NCBI GenBank assembly: GCA_959018045.1
Contig: CAUEJN010000061.1
Span: forward strand, 1 to 6,806
DNA length: 6,806 bases
Source of the DNA: an uncultured Butyricicoccus sp.
GTDB taxonomy: Bacteria > Bacillota > Clostridia > Oscillospirales > Butyricicoccaceae
Reading direction: 5' to 3'
A program made the translations under genes and the position numbers. Below are positions 6,635 to 6,806 of the stretch, one piece after another. The notes below the pieces were generated by a model that was not told the origin of the DNA, did no database searches, and saw nothing but the letters and a program-made list of their open reading frames with translations. Each line of letters opens with the position of its first letter. Within the stretch, counting starts at the first letter, position 1.

Positions 6635-6702
6635 CGGTAGATCGCTCCAAAATGTACGGCGGGGAACCAGAACCCGCCTGATGAGTGGAAAAAGGCTGCC
6701 AT
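6631..6702 (-). CDS. possible 23-residue leader ORF overlapping the GTPase start
   Basis: ATG at 6702-6700 opens a 23-codon frame rich in aromatic residues (MAAFFHSSGGFWFP and onward). Its TGA stop (6633-6631) overlaps the GTPase ATG (6634-6632) as ATGA. Short upstream ORFs are known in the leaders of tet(M)-type genes, and the overlap would allow translational coupling. Against it, no Shine-Dalgarno precedes the ATG, and the frame runs through a hairpin-rich leader, so it may be chance. Confidence 0.25.
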   Translation of the reverse strand: MAAFFHSSGGFWFPAVHFGAIYR

Positions 6703-6707
6703 CAGCC
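6658..6707 (-). promoter_or_regulatory. hairpin-rich 5' leader of the GTPase gene, possible attenuator
   Basis: On the minus strand GGCTG (6707-6703) and CAGCC (6698-6694) form a 5-bp stem with loop ATGG, followed at once by TTTTT (6693-6689), a weak terminator-like shape. CTGATG (6705-6700) can instead pair with CATCAG (6683-6678), which would break that stem. A second hairpin, GGCGGG (6678-6673) with CCCGCC (6663-6658), sits just upstream of the ribosome binding site. Mutually exclusive pairing before a tet(M)-like gene suggests attenuation. However, the first stem is short and would lie only about six bases from the transcription start if the promoter at 6720-6746 is the one used. Confidence 0.35.
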
Positions 6708-6708
6708 A

Positions 6709-6726
6709 ATATACTATAAAGTATAT
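6709..6726. repeat. AT-rich palindrome upstream of the GTPase gene
   Basis: ATATACT (6709-6715) and AGTATAT (6720-6726) are perfect inverted arms around ATAA. Each strand therefore presents a TATACT hexamer close to the -10 consensus. It may be an operator, a bidirectional -10 region or both, placed between the GTPase gene and a possible divergent gene. Confidence 0.5.
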
Positions 6727-6746
6727 GACAAAATACGTGGTGTTAA
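6720..6746 (-). promoter_or_regulatory. candidate promoter of the GTPase gene
   Basis: The minus strand reads TTAACA (6746-6741, five of six -35 positions), a short 15-base spacer, and TATACT (6725-6720, five of six -10 positions). Transcription would start near 6713, giving a leader of about 80 bases. The short spacer makes it less certain than the transporter promoter, but no better pair is visible in the 170 bases before the gene. Confidence 0.4.
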
Positions 6747-6757
6747 AAGGGACAGAC

Positions 6758-6806
6758 GTGAATACTCCTTTTCAGGGCAGAAAGGATATGGTACAAGGCG
6801 AGCCAA
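6758..6806 (+). CDS. possible start of a divergent gene, cut by the window end
   Basis: A plus-strand frame begins at GTG 6758 after AAAAGGG and stays open to the edge (MNTPFQGRKDMVQGEP, 16 codons). The same frame also has an ATG at 6725 without a ribosome binding site, which would lengthen the product by 11 residues. I do not recognise the protein, and 16 codons are too few to prove a gene. It is listed because the ribosome binding site is reasonable and because the palindrome beside it would suit a divergent promoter region. Confidence 0.3.
   Translation, partial: MNTPFQGRKDMVQGEP

Noticed and set aside
6635..6709. A TTG start adding 25 residues to the GTPase.
   Set aside because: No ribosome binding site precedes it, and the extra residues would lie in the hairpin leader. 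Tet/EF-G proteins normally start a few residues before the P-loop, as ATG 6634 gives.
1..6806. CRISPR arrays, tRNA or rRNA genes, transposons, integrase sites.
   Set aside because: No direct-repeat array, cloverleaf, transposase-like frame or flanking target duplication was found on either strand.

Overview
The window reads as chromosomal DNA from a GC-rich member of the Firmicutes, most likely a gut Clostridia lineage of the Oscillospiraceae/Butyricicoccaceae type. The pointers are strong AGGAGG-type ribosome binding sites, a lipoprotein signal of Gram-positive style, a YacP/Rae1-type NYN domain, and overall gene content. The exact genus cannot be fixed from the sequence. All four complete genes, and the partial gene at the left edge, lie on the minus strand, so the biological order runs from right to left. 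No rRNA, tRNA, CRISPR array, insertion sequence or phage gene is visible.

Right part (about 6720 down to 4070): one large gene encodes an 854-residue EF-G/Tet(M)-like GTPase. After the usual five translation-factor domains it continues into a C-terminal NYN (PIN-like) nuclease domain of the YacP/Rae1 type. The 5' leader holds two hairpins, alternative pairings and a 23-codon ORF overlapping the start codon. A palindrome lies further upstream, next to a possible divergent gene that runs off the right edge.

Middle (4069 to 3532): a roughly 190-base intergenic stretch with imperfect inverted repeats is followed by a near-consensus promoter, a complete cobalamin riboswitch and a strong intrinsic terminator. 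Together these form a corrinoid-responsive transcription switch.

Left part (3531 to 626): a three-gene ABC importer operon encodes a substrate-binding lipoprotein, a FecCD/BtuC permease and an ATPase, with a 3-base gap and a 1-base overlap between genes. The family alone would allow siderophore, heme or corrinoid transport. The riboswitch in front makes vitamin B12 or another corrinoid the likely cargo: the lipoprotein captures it, the permease dimer passes it through the membrane, and the ATPase drives the step. High intracellular cobalamin should fold the riboswitch so that transcription stops at the terminator.

Left edge (537 to 1): a small alpha/beta-hydrolase-like gene with its own candidate promoter, cut by the window end.

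The most interesting item is the Tet-like GTPase-NYN fusion. It joins a factor expected to enter the ribosomal A site to a nuclease family whose characterised member, B. subtilis Rae1, cleaves mRNA in that same site.
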